A stretch of 18,022 bases of DNA, from positions 1-18,022 of the forward strand of contig JABANP010000772.1 of NCBI GenBank assembly GCA_013115135.1, written 5' to 3'. Shown in pieces: positions 8,220-17,463 of the stretch. The position numbers and the translations under genes are program-made. The notes under the pieces are model-generated. The model was not told where the DNA came from. It ran no database searches and saw only the letters and a program-made list of their open reading frames with translations. The DNA comes from Perkinsus olseni (lineage: Eukaryota; Perkinsozoa; Perkinsida; Perkinsidae). Each line of letters begins with the position of its first letter. The stretch's first letter is position 1.

Positions 8220-8377
8220 ATTAACGGCAGGTGTTCCGCTTGAGCCAAGATGGCTACGGACTGACTTATACCAATCTCATCAATACTGATCGCACAACAA
8301 TCAACCAGTGTTACCATAGCTAAAAGGGTGCACGCATGCACACTGAGATTGGGAGATAGACATAATGAGACATTCCT
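8220..8377 (-). other. Short region between copy B and the pol stop codon
   Basis: This is the 3' flank of the pol reading frame. Apart from the spliced-leader match there is GTGCACGCATGCAC (8329-8342), a near-palindrome. No polypurine tract or LTR boundary is evident, and I found no matching sequence upstream of pol that would identify it as an LTR. Confidence 0.4.
8239..8260 (-). other. Spliced-leader relict (dinoflagellate/perkinsid SL exon sequence)
   Basis: On the minus strand these 22 bases read T followed by CCGTAGCCATCTTGGCTCAA and a final G. The dinoflagellate spliced leader is remembered as D-CCGTAGCCATTTTGGCTCAA-G. The match is 21 of 22, with C for T at position 12, a variant I associate with Perkinsus. 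It is preceded by TATAAGTCAG, giving an AG acceptor-like dinucleotide. It is followed by CGG, not GT, so it cannot act as an SL RNA gene with its own donor site. It fits a leader carried back into the genome in a retroposed mRNA. It lies 117 bases downstream of the pol stop, on the same strand, and 19 bases upstream of copy B read on the minus strand. Confidence 0.75.
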
Positions 8378-11128
8378 CTAACACGCCCCCCTGCCGAGCA
8401 TACATTGCTCGGCACTATGCACCGTCGCTGGAACGACATTAACATGAGACTTCTCGCTGCAGGTGCCAGACAGAAATCGCACCTTGTAGCGTCTCGCAAA
8501 TCCATCACGAGAAGGATTGACGACATCGACAATATGACCAACACGAACTCCAACGTCAAGTTCGTTACGTTGGGCAACTCGGACTAAGACTGTTGTACCC
8601 TGAGCAAGTGGAGGAGTATCAACACCTCGCTTTTTGCCCATGGCCTTGGAGCATCGGTCACGCAGTAATTGCCAATGATGCTGAAGAAAAGTTTGACGGA
8701 TACATTTAAAAGCACGGGGGTGGTCAATATGGACATTAGTTACAGAATCGGACTCAACCATAGGTAGAAGAATACCGGTTGAGCGAGTATATCCTAGAGC
8801 TAACCGATCTGCAGTAATGACATCATGATCGTCAGAACCCGTTGAATGAATACACATAGGGATACTATTCATCAAAAGGGATACATGATCATAAACTCTA
8901 TTCAAATCCTGATCTGACGATCTAGCGAGCTGTTGGGGAGTATAATTAAGCCTCAAAATACGCAAACCAACAGCATGCGAACGTTCAACAGGAGTCTCCC
9001 ACGGCGCTCTAGCGGCGTGGTACCTAAGCTCAACTCCCTCCTCACGAAGGGTGTCAGCAAATTCGGAAGATGTAAATGCAGAGCTCCGATCCAGGTAAGC
9101 TACCCGAATCTTCCCCCAACGGCACATCAAATTCTTCACACCTTCAACTGCTGCCGCTGCACACTCCTCAGAATGTGAAGAGCGAAACCACGACACGTGG
9201 GATGTAGCAATACACCTCGCCGCGAACACTAGCTCGCCAGGAAAGAGGTGTAAGAAATCAAGGCATACCACCGAGTAGGGGTTACCCGTCCTCAATAGTT
9301 CATCAATGTCCCAGTGACTGCCAGCTAAAGGTGCATTCCACTTGAGAGACGTCATGCGCAAGCGCAGCTTAGCGCACGGAAGACAACGCCGACAGACGTC
9401 TTTGGCACTAGTGGAAGCCCCAATAACATGAATATCCTCTTGCATCGCCGTGATAGTTGGCGTAGCTCCGCCATGGCCCGCTCGGGCATGAGCGTCCAGG
9501 GCCAAGAGGAACCTGAATCTTTTCGCAGTTCTGGGAACGCAAGGGCGACGGAAGGTACTGCCAGTGATCGTACCTGACTGGAAGTACCAAAGGTCAGTGG
9601 ACTCGTCGTAGACGAAAGCTCGGCCTTTCTTAGTGAAGTCGTCCAGACGCTGACACAATCTAACGACGGTGAGAACATCGTTGATCTCATAACCTGAGCT
9701 CTGTAGCCCGATAGGCAGCCGGGCAAGCATCAAGAGCTGTGGCTGAGCGAGATCATCATCACGAGCACGCCGTTGTGCCGTTTGGCGGAAAGGATAGCGC
9801 TTCTTAGACGAACAATACGCATTCCAGAAGCGTAAGACACCTCGCAACACTGCCACCAGTCGGTAGATGACCTTGACGTTGTTGTATGCCAGTAACCGCT
9901 GAAGGAAAGAGCTCTCACTAACATTTTCGCTTACCAGAGCAACAGTGTCGGTGAGATCATTGCTCGTATCCTCCAATTCCTCAATTGCTAGTAATGCATC
10001 CAGAGCCGCAGTAGTAGCATCAGCTTGCGCCATCGTAGGATGGCAAAGAGAAATTCGCATGAAATTATCACAAGATTCATTACTATGGCTAAGATCTAAT
10101 ATCGGACACGGCAGAAGTAATGAATCCTCAACTTCATAGTCTAACGAGTGCACTAGAAATACATCATTTGAAGAAGACTGTCCAGCCTGAGCAACTGCCT
10201 GGTCAACCAATTGTGGGCCCGAGAAATCTATGCGAGGAACCGACGAGAGTATCGTCGACAGCAGTGGGCCAGTACCATCACAGGGCCGATCCAGGGCACG
10301 GCTTAAGGAATCAGCCAGCTGATTAATGGCCCCTGGGCAATGATAGACCGTATAGGTGACCGAAGCCTGCAATCTTCGTAGGGCACGGAACTCCTCAGCC
10401 ACCGCAAGCACGAGTCTTTGAATAACCCGCTTTTCGACTGCCACTGACCGCTTTGAACGCTGTCCTCGCAGAGAGAAGTCGGTGTCGTTGACCCACGCAA
10501 CTGATGCCTTGTTGTCGCATCCAATGTCGACGACGATCCTCAGAGCTGGATTAGGGCACATGGACTTGATGTTAGAGCATAACTCTACTAAAGCTCGGAG
10601 AGCACGGAGCAAGACGCAGAGTTCTCTGCGGTTGAAATGCCATACCGTCTGGTGTTCTCGCCAGCCGAAGGCTGAATTTGCTATCGGGAATAGCTCGCCA
10701 TTGGGATTCTTCTTGAACAAAACGAATCCTCCGCCACTCTGGCTGGCGTCCGTCAGGACGGAGAGTCTTATGCTTTGTACAGCTCCAAGCACATAGGGAA
10801 TGTCATGAACACAGCTTCGACGATCGGGAGCGCACTCTTCTTTGCACCATCTGAGCAATTCGGACCACGCTGCATATAAAGGCTCAGTGAATGCCTCGAA
10901 GTCGATAGGTGAATTCCATCCAATAGAGGAACAAGCCCTACCAATAAGTCTTCGAAAGCAGTCACCAATTAGGCGGCATGTCCCATGTAAGCATAGGGCA
11001 TCTACCGAGATGAGGCCCCCCAGCTTGAATACTTTCCTTTGATCGATGAGAACTTTTTTGCCCTCTGCGAGCAGCTTCTCACAAAGAGAGAAGACCTCAG
11101 CTAGGCGCTCTTCATTTTGGCAACAGGC
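8378..11128 (-). CDS. pol: LTR-retrotransposon pol, downstream part: RNase H and integrase
   Basis: This frame directly continues the RT frame after a TGA at 11129-11131 and stays open for 916 codons to a TAG at 8378-8380. Residues are numbered from a TTG at 10858. RNase H: SVLTDAS (D37), HFNRREL (E79), IGCDNKASVAWV (D115), CPGAINQLADSLSR (D183). Integrase: H457-x4-H462, then CRRCLPC (C489, C492, C495) for the zinc finger; core aspartates D534 (VVCLDFLHL) and D590 (RVAYLDRSSAF); E625 (PWETPVERSH), 35 positions after D590. The C-terminal part (about 752-812, TTVLVRV, then YKVRFLSG) resembles the SH3-like tail of gypsy-type integrases. All catalytic residues are present. The order RT-RNase H-integrase fits Ty3/gypsy or BEL/Pao; I cannot decide between them. 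The 75 codons before 10858 look like the RT-RNase H connection, so 10858 is not a natural start. Confidence 0.85.
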   Translation of the reverse strand, partial: ACCQNEERLAEVFSLCEKLLAEGKKVLIDQRKVFKLGGLISVDALCLHGTCRLIGDCFRRLIGRACSSIGWNSPIDFEAFTEPLYAAWSELLRWCKEECAPDRRSCVHDIPYVLGAVQSIRLSVLTDASQSGGGFVLFKKNPNGELFPIANSAFGWREHQTVWHFNRRELCVLLRALRALVELCSNIKSMCPNPALRIVVDIGCDNKASVAWVNDTDFSLRGQRSKRSVAVEKRVIQRLVLAVAEEFRALRRLQASVTYTVYHCPGAINQLADSLSRALDRPCDGTGPLLSTILSSVPRIDFSGPQLVDQAVAQAGQSSSNDVFLVHSLDYEVEDSLLLPCPILDLSHSNESCDNFMRISLCHPTMAQADATTAALDALLAIEELEDTSNDLTDTVALVSENVSESSFLQRLLAYNNVKVIYRLVAVLRGVLRFWNAYCSSKKRYPFRQTAQRRARDDDLAQPQLLMLARLPIGLQSSGYEINDVLTVVRLCQRLDDFTKKGRAFVYDESTDLWYFQSGTITGSTFRRPCVPRTAKRFRFLLALDAHARAGHGGATPTITAMQEDIHVIGASTSAKDVCRRCLPCAKLRLRMTSLKWNAPLAGSHWDIDELLRTGNPYSVVCLDFLHLFPGELVFAARCIATSHVSWFRSSHSEECAAAAVEGVKNLMCRWGKIRVAYLDRSSAFTSSEFADTLREEGVELRYHAARAPWETPVERSHAVGLRILRLNYTPQQLARSSDQDLNRVYDHVSLLMNSIPMCIHSTGSDDHDVITADRLALGYTRSTGILLPMVESDSVTNVHIDHPRAFKCIRQTFLQHHWQLLRDRCSKAMGKKRGVDTPPLAQGTTVLVRVAQRNELDVGVRVGHIVDVVNPSRDGFARRYKVRFLSGTCSEKSHVNVVPATVHSAEQCMLGRGAC
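8392..8414. other. Perfect 9-bp-arm hairpin at the end of pol
   Basis: TGCCGAGCA (8392-8400), TACAT, TGCTCGGCA (8406-8414). It lies within the last dozen codons of pol, just before the stop, and could be part of a 3' processing or termination signal or simply chance. Confidence 0.6.
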
Positions 11129-11139
11129 TCACAGTGAGC
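11127..11139. other. Palindrome overlapping the in-frame TGA of pol
   Basis: GCTCAC-A-GTGAGC is a perfect 6+1+6 inverted repeat. The TGA stop (minus strand, 11131-11129) lies inside it. Reading on through this codon links RT to RNase H in the same frame without any shift. Confidence 0.7.
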
Positions 11140-12742
11140 GATCAACATACGATAGACAGCAACTCAGATGTTGTAACACGCTTGATGGCTCGATGAATCC
11201 ATCTGTTTGCAAGTCTTCAAAGGTGGTGATGAACTGCATCTTGGGTGGAGAACATCCGAAGCCACACACCGACAAGACATATAGGAGAGCGAGAGCTGCC
11301 TTCACAATGTCTCGCTCAGAGCTTCCGGCAATACCATCATCGACAAATATTGCCAAAAATATCAGCACTACCGCAAACGTAGAGACACCGAAGTTCTTAA
11401 CCAACCCGCCGAGGCTCTCTTCCACAGCCTGGGGTCCCGACGAGATTCCGAATGCCGTCCTATCACTGAAGAAGTCCGGATGAGATCCCTCGGCGAGGCC
11501 CGTATGGAGGAGAACGACTCGATTACCATCAAGTCCCACTCGATAAAATGCTGAGGCGGCGTCGAAGCTGAACAGAGAGCATGGACTTAGAGCTCGAATG
11601 ACCAGTAGCACGTCATCAATGGCGATACCTGATGTACTACTGGCCGGAAGCTGTGCATTGCATGGCTGGAAGTCCGCTACCAGCCGTGGCTTTCTCTTGT
11701 CCCCTGGCTTTCCGCCGAGGAGGAATATCTCGGCAGGAGCGAGGTCGCTGGGCAATGGGCTTGACGGGTCAATGGGATGCCACCAATGCCGCTGAACATA
11801 GCCTTCAATAAGCTGTTGGTACTTCTCCTTGGCCTCCGCTGAGAGCTTGTCATATAATTGACGGGCATATACGCGTCGTGACCCCGACGCGGAGCAAGGG
11901 GGAGGAAGTGAGAAGCAGAAGAAGAACTGCTGGAGCGGCGTGTCGCGGACATCACCGGGCTTAATGGGGAGGAGTTGCATACGATACGGACCGTCCAGGC
12001 CCGGGCCAAATCGTCGCACGCCATGCTCACTTAAACCAAGCAGCCAAGCCTCCAGGTCTGTCCCAAGCTTCTTGTCGACCTTAGGAACAAATTCCTGGCT
12101 ATTGGGGTCGGGCCGAAATCCTATCGGTGACTGAGGAGCAGAAAGATCTTGCCGATGATCCTCAGACAGAGCTGCGATAGGAGAAACGTAGGCTGGGACC
12201 ACTGACTGGCTACTATCATCGTGATGGGGTTGTTGATAAAGGACTTTACCGCACCTACTAAGGATTTGAGTGGCGCCTTTAATGCATAATCCCCATCGCT
12301 GGATGAGGTCACGACCTATAAGGACCTGAGGCTGCGCTGCTGGTACGACGAGCAGACGGAGAGGCACAACCGTGTCGATGAATAGCTGAGCATCATCATC
12401 ATAAACCTGTAACGGTAGCTTGTAGATGGTACGTATCTGATAAAGGGCGCCATCTGCTATACGGACTGACTGTTGAACTTCTTCAGATATACCTTGCACT
12501 CCGAGGCCTGCTAGTGAGTCCGGATTCCTACAAATAAGATAACTGAAAGCGAAGGAGTTGAAAGCGTACCACTTAGGCTGTCTACGATTTCTCTCTGTAC
12601 CAACTGAATCAGTTTCATGTTTGCCGGCTTTAATGGTGCACGGGTTTTGGGGCGCCAATCTGCAGTGTACCAATTCCCAGTCCACCGACCGTGACCAACC
12701 CAGAAAATGAATGGCAGTCTGACAGAGTGTTCCGCGATTCCT
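11129..12742 (-). CDS. pol: LTR-retrotransposon pol, upstream part: protease remnant and reverse transcriptase
   Basis: The frame is open from just after a TGA (12745-12743) to the TGA at 11129. There is no ATG before the RT (first internal Met is residue 236, numbering from the GTG at 12685), so the natural start is missing. Residues 120-132 (QVLIGRDLIQRWG) match the C-terminal strand of aspartic proteases (I-L-G-R-D-x-L), but no D-S/T-G active site is found. RT: EKYQQLIEGYVQRHWW (287-302), RKPRLVADFQPCNAQL (331-346), FSFDAASAFYRVGLD with catalytic D375, RTAFGISSGP (409-418), and FVDDGIAG with D449/D450 (447-454). All three catalytic aspartates are kept. Gag is not recognisable upstream. This is either a 5'-truncated element or one whose gag-protease part has been lost to frameshifts. 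Confidence 0.85.
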   Translation of the reverse strand, partial: RNRGTLCQTAIHFLGWSRSVDWELVHCRLAPQNPCTIKAGKHETDSVGTERNRRQPKWYAFNSFAFSYLICRNPDSLAGLGVQGISEEVQQSVRIADGALYQIRTIYKLPLQVYDDDAQLFIDTVVPLRLLVVPAAQPQVLIGRDLIQRWGLCIKGATQILSRCGKVLYQQPHHDDSSQSVVPAYVSPIAALSEDHRQDLSAPQSPIGFRPDPNSQEFVPKVDKKLGTDLEAWLLGLSEHGVRRFGPGLDGPYRMQLLPIKPGDVRDTPLQQFFFCFSLPPPCSASGSRRVYARQLYDKLSAEAKEKYQQLIEGYVQRHWWHPIDPSSPLPSDLAPAEIFLLGGKPGDKRKPRLVADFQPCNAQLPASSTSGIAIDDVLLVIRALSPCSLFSFDAASAFYRVGLDGNRVVLLHTGLAEGSHPDFFSDRTAFGISSGPQAVEESLGGLVKNFGVSTFAVVLIFLAIFVDDGIAGSSERDIVKAALALLYVLSVCGFGCSPPKMQFITTFEDLQTDGFIEPSSVLQHLSCCLSYVDRSL

Positions 12743-13743
12743 TCAGAAGCGTCACTTCCAGAGTATGATCGATGCTGGAGTATTAATCTATCGTTCAAGG
12801 CATCCTTCCTCGTAGAAGCCTACCAAACTCCACAGCTTTTTCTAGCTATGAGTGTTTTGGCATGGATAAGAGTGTCTAGGGGTTGGTTTGACACCTTTCA
12901 TCATCCCGGACATTCATCGTTCGAACTCAACCCTCAAACAAGGGTACAACTCGCACAAGGCCCTCAATGCCGGAGAGACACATCGCTGATTTGTGCCTCC
13001 GTAATTACCTGGACATGGGTGGGTTGGGTGAACTCCCAGGTATCGTCCCAATTTCACACCTCGGTCTACCTCTCAGTCGACCAACAAACTTGCCCAATAA
13101 ATTGACCGCGTAATCTTTCCGTACCAAATCCTTTCGACCGACAGGAATTGGCTTGTCCCGTCCACCATTTTTGTCCTATTGCTCGTAACTACCATACTGA
13201 ATAGCAGACTACAACACTAGTCAAGCCGTCACTATCCCTCGACTACTTTTCATTAATCGTCCGGATGCATGAGTGTGGGCACCGAATCACCGTGGAACCT
13301 CAAGTGGAAGAAAAAAACCAAAAACCAGTTTCTATGAGAAATTGGGGCCGGTGCGCTAAACTGCATCACTCCGAGGCTCCGCAGATATTCCATCTAATGA
13401 TTTCAGCCTCGTTTCAAGGCTTGTACTGAAAAAGCCGGGGTTGTGCTTGCTCGCTTCAAAAAAATTTAATCAACTCTGAGCATTTTTTCGACCAGACTGT
13501 CACATTCCTGAAGTGGGTGGTCCTGAGAAGTTTCAGGGTTCTTCAAGGCTTGACCTTATCGGCGAATGGCACTCCGAGAATACCGTCGCGTGCTTGTGCG
13601 AGCTTGTACTACCACTGTTTAACGGGTGATACAGTCTAGGGAATTGAGTTAACAATGGGCAACAATAATACAAGGCGGTGCACAGTAAGCCCAGCTTAGC
13701 ATTCCTACACGTGGACCCGTCCACCTTACTTCGATTCGTTCAG
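12743..13743. other. Spacer upstream of pol, no recognisable gene
   Basis: For the minus-strand element this is where gag and a 5' LTR should lie. I find no CCHC knuckle and no sequence repeated from 8220-8377. A 132-codon plus frame (12707-13105) overlaps pol antisense and has no recognisable domain. Only poly-A/T-rich spots (near 13310 and 13460) stand out. Confidence 0.5.
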
Positions 13744-13983
13744 CTATGGTCCATCTACTATCACCTTGGTCAACTTTTTTCTTCCCCGCGGTTTACTCCT
13801 CTTATGCTCTAAAAACGATTGTTTCTCTCCAAAAACCTTAGGCAGTGCGTTTTTGTACGCTTGCGACATACAGTATTCAATCCATTCGCGTTTCGTCCAG
13901 GGCAACTTCGAACATGCAGTGCCATCATGTTTCACATCATGTTTTTCTAGCCGTACGTGTTCCGTACCTTAGTAGAGATGCGG
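13744..13983 (-). CDS. Hypothetical orphan ORF, possible exon
   Basis: On the minus strand an open stretch runs from just after a TAA near 13984 to a stop at 13744. The peptide is lysine/arginine-rich and looks protein-like: a short internal repeat (KHDVKHDG), WTKREWIEYCMSQAYKNALP, then KRSKPRGRKKLTK near the end. I do not recognise a family. There is no ATG at the start; the GTG at 13935 lies within the KHD repeat. It might be a terminal exon, a transposon fragment or chance. Confidence 0.25.
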
Positions 13984-14310
13984 GGACTCTTAGACTCGAA
14001 GCCGATAATAGGTGATAGGTAGATGTGTGATTTACTGATCTAACGATCAGCTGCGATCCTCTCTCACTCTGCCATCGGGTTGTGGATTGAAGTGAGATGA
14101 ATGACCGAGACGATGACGATGACGACGGTCGACGTTGGTTGGTAGGCTATCCTTATCAGTGTACATTTTTATATCGGGACAGACAGCATTGCGTTGAAAA
14201 TAACCTCTGAGAGTTTAACTCACACTATGAACGTAGCTGAGGCATTCACTCTGGCTGAGTCCTTCGAGAGCGATGCTCGGATTATCTCGCCTTCTTCATC
14301 TTCCCCCTTT
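13984..14310. other. Spacer before copy C, nothing recognised
   Basis: No ORF of note. There is a short ATGACGATGACGAC microrepeat near 14113. The unrelated sequence before 14311, compared with that before 4239, sets the left limit of the long repeat. Confidence 0.55.
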
Positions 14311-14345
14311 CTTTTCTCTCGATTTCTCTGATATCTCTGATTCAA

Positions 14346-14407
14346 CTTGAATTATTCAAGTATTTGGAGACCTCAGCACATGTGCTCTTAGAGGTCTGCT
14401 GCAGACC
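14346..14407. repeat. Cluster of nested inverted repeats, copy C
   Basis: Base-for-base identical to 4274-4335, including the AGCACATGTGCT palindrome and the GGTCTG-CTG-CAGACC hairpin. Confidence 0.75.
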
Positions 14408-15370
14408 GTCTGCGTGCATCTCAGAGAGTTACATGCATCGAACGAGCTGAGCGGAGTCCACCTGTCCACCATAGGCCTTCAAGAACTACGGGGGGGGGAA
14501 CTAGCTGTCGTTTCACTCACGGCCCTTCAGAAAATGAGGCTATCGGTCCCGGTGTGTCCGTTAGAGGGACGATAACTCGGTAGGAAGCTAATTCGACCAG
14601 TTCGGTACGGAGCTCGTTCTTTCCACAACTGGGGTTCCGGGATAATTATTCGACAGAGCAGTCTCATCGACCAACTCTCTCCTTGACTGAATTGTCTAAA
14701 CGCTCACTATAGAAGACTTTGAAGTCGCGTCTCCCCAGCAGTCCCGCTCCGTCCCGCCAAAAGAACTGATCCCTTTTTTGGGGATATGGCAATACAAGAG
14801 GTTCACGAGATAGGTTGAAGAGGAGACAATACCACGATCAGGTTCACAATCTGCTGTAAAACTCGCAGAGGCTAGTTGGCTGAGTGCTTTAACAGCTCTC
14901 TATAAGGTACAGCAGCTTTTTCGTTGTAGTTGTTCTCAATTTGAACTCCAAAATCCTCAACAGAGCCCCATGTAACTTTGACGTACTACCCCGTGTCCGC
15001 CGCCGTAGTTAGCAACGTTATCAGGCGGTCCGAGGAGGTCTGAGATAGCCCACAACCTGCTCTGCAGACCGGCAGGATTACCATGCTGATCGGCTTGTTA
15101 TCGTCGCCGACTTGTCTGCTCTCGGCGAAGGTAGAAGCTGGTTGATGATTCATGTCGTCATGATCTCGCCTTCTTGCCACTTGTTGGCCCTCCACTTGAT
15201 CACCTCATGCCTACAGTTGGCTCTTTGGTTTGACAACGGCATCGCGAAGGGGCGTAGGCTCGGCAGCGGAACGAATGCTACAGTAACCTAGCTTATCCCC
15301 AACCGGCACCTCGGACGGGTTGTTGCCTATTGAGAGGCGAAGCTAGGCGACGACGATAAGGTTACTCCTG

Positions 15371-15459
15371 ATTGCGAGCTGCTAGATGGAGCGCCATATC
15401 GGCACCGTTACAACTATTGCGAGCTGCTAGATAGTGCGCCATATCGGCACCGTTACAAC
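15371..15459 (+). repeat. 45-bp tandem duplication (2 units), copy C
   Basis: Two units as in A and B. The first lacks its opening T because of the adjacent 8-base deletion. The second begins at 15415 and has ATAGTGCG for ATGGTGCG. Confidence 0.8.
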
Positions 15460-16089
15460 TAAGTGGCTATTGACCGAGATTACGTCGAGTGCTAGACTAT
15501 AGGCAAACCCTCCGACTGAAGGTGTTTCCGATCGAAAATGTCGAAGTACAACACCTATACTACTCTATGAGCATTTAAACAACTCAGTCAAGGAGAGAGT
15601 TGGTTGATGAGAAGGCTCTCGGACAATTACTGCGAAAAGCTAGCTGTGAAAACAACGAACCCCCTACCGAAAAGAGCTTCATTGACGGACCCTTTTCCAA
15701 TAGAAGCATCAATGAAACGACAGGTAGCTCTTTTAGGTCTACGCTTGTTCGGGTATTGGTCTATGGGCGTTTGGCCCAGGGTATGCTCAATGCCGGATTG
15801 TTTGATCCATCGTTTGCTTCGTCTCGAATCGGCCCGACAAACAAATATTTGCCAATTCCGTTGATTATTTCTCCGCATTAGCTCGTTCTTAGTACGATGG
15901 TTCCACACGCGAACCCGAACCCGTTTGATCGCTAAACAAATTTCGTAGTTGCAGCCGCGTTTCGGTCCGTCTCACCAATGGAACTGTTCCTTTTTTGGGG
16001 ATATGGCAATACAAGAGCCGCTAACTGGACCCTTTCGACTCATCGACCCTATCGGTATTCAAACAACACTGAGAGTCTCTGCCCTCAGC

Positions 16090-17233
16090 ATGACGGGCTC
16101 ACCCCCCATCGTTATGGGCGGTCAAGGCCGCGATGCTCATCGACAGGTCGGAACTGGCAAGGGCTCAATCCGAATCCGGCATCGGATCCACGAACCCAAC
16201 GCTGGTCAATATGGGGTTATCTCCGGATAGACTGAAAACTCTGCTAACTACCATCGATGGCATCTTATCTAGTCTACCACAGACCATCACACAGAGACCC
16301 TCGCTGCCTTCACATGATCTATCGCCGAGCGCCGAACACTCAGATCACAAGTACGCTCTCTCTTCCACTCGCCGTTACCCTAGATGATCTCCGATATCCC
16401 GATATCCGACGGATGTCCGAATTCATTGCTTTCTCACCGATCTCTATGATCCAGGCACAAGATACTGCTGGACACACAGCATGGTGAGCTACAGCGTCTT
16501 TCGACGTCAAGGGTCATCCTATCCTCCATGCTTCAAAACGCCACGGCTGTGCAGAGCCTCATCTCATCCGCTGATCTGCACCTCATAAGAGATCATAATA
16601 TCGGTTCCCTCCTGCAGAGAGATTTCCTCATCCGCCTGGCGTCAGTGAGAGGCTAGAGCACTAGGAATTGGGCAATAAGCTTCAAGACCGAAATTAGCGA
16701 GGATATCACCGACCGATGGCAGTTACCGATAGCAGTTAGGAGTTATCGCTCCTGTGTAGCTACATATTTCCGTTGGCATTAGTATGTCCTTCCAGAAGAA
16801 CCAGCACTACCGGCCGAAGCCACCGCGGTGAGGTCCTTTCTACTACAAACAGGCGAACAAACCTACTATCTGTCCGCTGTCGAGAAGCTGCACATCTTAC
16901 TAAATCTGTCCATCTCGCTCACAGTTGAGTTCGCCCACACCTGAGCCGAATGCCTATGCCTTCTGTTTGAGAGTTTCATCAGAAATCTTGGAATAGCGAA
17001 TTCATTGTTGGTCACAACTTTTGCTGCTTATCTCTTCTGAAGTGCGAACACACTACCGAGATCCATGGGCTCAGCAAGTGCTTGATCATTGGGAGGTGCT
17101 CTCACTGATTCTGGAGATCGGCAGGAGCTCTACTCTTCCGCCCTCACGGATAAAAGTCGAAAGGGAGTGGCGGGAGGGCCACAAAACACTTTTTCGATGT
17201 GAGAAAGGATTGTGGACGAACCGAAATTTGTAG
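16090..17233 (+). pseudogene. Possible decayed gag region, copy C
   Basis: The counterpart of 6060-7088, with the same protein-like stretches in shifting frames (for example LIDRSELARAQSES, SPDRLKTLLTTIDG, DLRYPDIRRMSEFIAF). The last frame (17021-17233) runs through the repeat end into RIKVEREWREGHKTLF and stops at 17233, overlapping the finger-bearing frame that starts at 17199. Position upstream of a finger and protease motif is the only reason for the gag label. Confidence 0.3.
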
Positions 17234-17390
17234 GAAACAATCGAGCCAATTTGAGTCAGTGGACCAATCGACTACGGACGAGTGGCGGTACACCCCTGAC
17301 GACATCGCCAAGATAGAGACCCAAGTCTGCCTCAACTACAAACGAGGACGATGCATCTTCGGCGACACATGCTACCGACTACTAACCTAA
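17199..17390 (+). pseudogene. Retroelement gag-like fragment with defective CCCH-type finger
   Basis: The 63-codon frame ends with VCLNYKRGRCIFGDTCYRLLT. The spacing C44-x7-C52-x5-C58-x3 is that of a CCCH zinc finger, but the position that should hold histidine is L62 (CTA, codon 17382-17384). Such a finger just upstream of a protease motif fits the end of a retroelement gag. A frameshift of one base separates it from the protease-like frame at 17464. The finger is seen directly; the gag assignment is inferred. Confidence 0.5.
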
Positions 17391-17463
17391 AGATGCAACA
17401 ACTACAACGTCCACAACATCATCATCAAAGCACGGCACCTCCACTACGGCAGCATCGCCAACA

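Larger units (their letters stand above)
14311..17187 (+). mobile_element. Long dispersed repeat, copy C (about 2.88 kb)
   Basis: Direct repeat of 4239-7088, starting offset 10072. In 4261-4440 versus its partner I count three substitutions and a 10-versus-9 difference in a G run. Copy C has small insertions near 15029 and 15071, and lacks about 60 bases after 15310 and 8 bases near 15370. It also carries about 85 extra bases at 16586-16670. Sequence similarity to copy A ends at CCACAAAAC (17187). Copy C then continues into finger-like and protease-like remnants, so it probably shows more of the original element than copy A does. Confidence 0.8.

Noticed and set aside
11129..11131. TGA reassigned to tryptophan in this genome
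   Set aside because: Only one in-frame TGA occurs in about 1,450 codons, and tryptophan is written TGG throughout pol.
8219..12745. Pol element as a clean insertion into copy B
   Set aside because: The sequence that should continue copy B (as after 5622) is not found on the far side of pol.
12707..13105. 132-codon plus-strand ORF
   Set aside because: It begins antisense to the pol frame and has no recognisable domain or biased composition.
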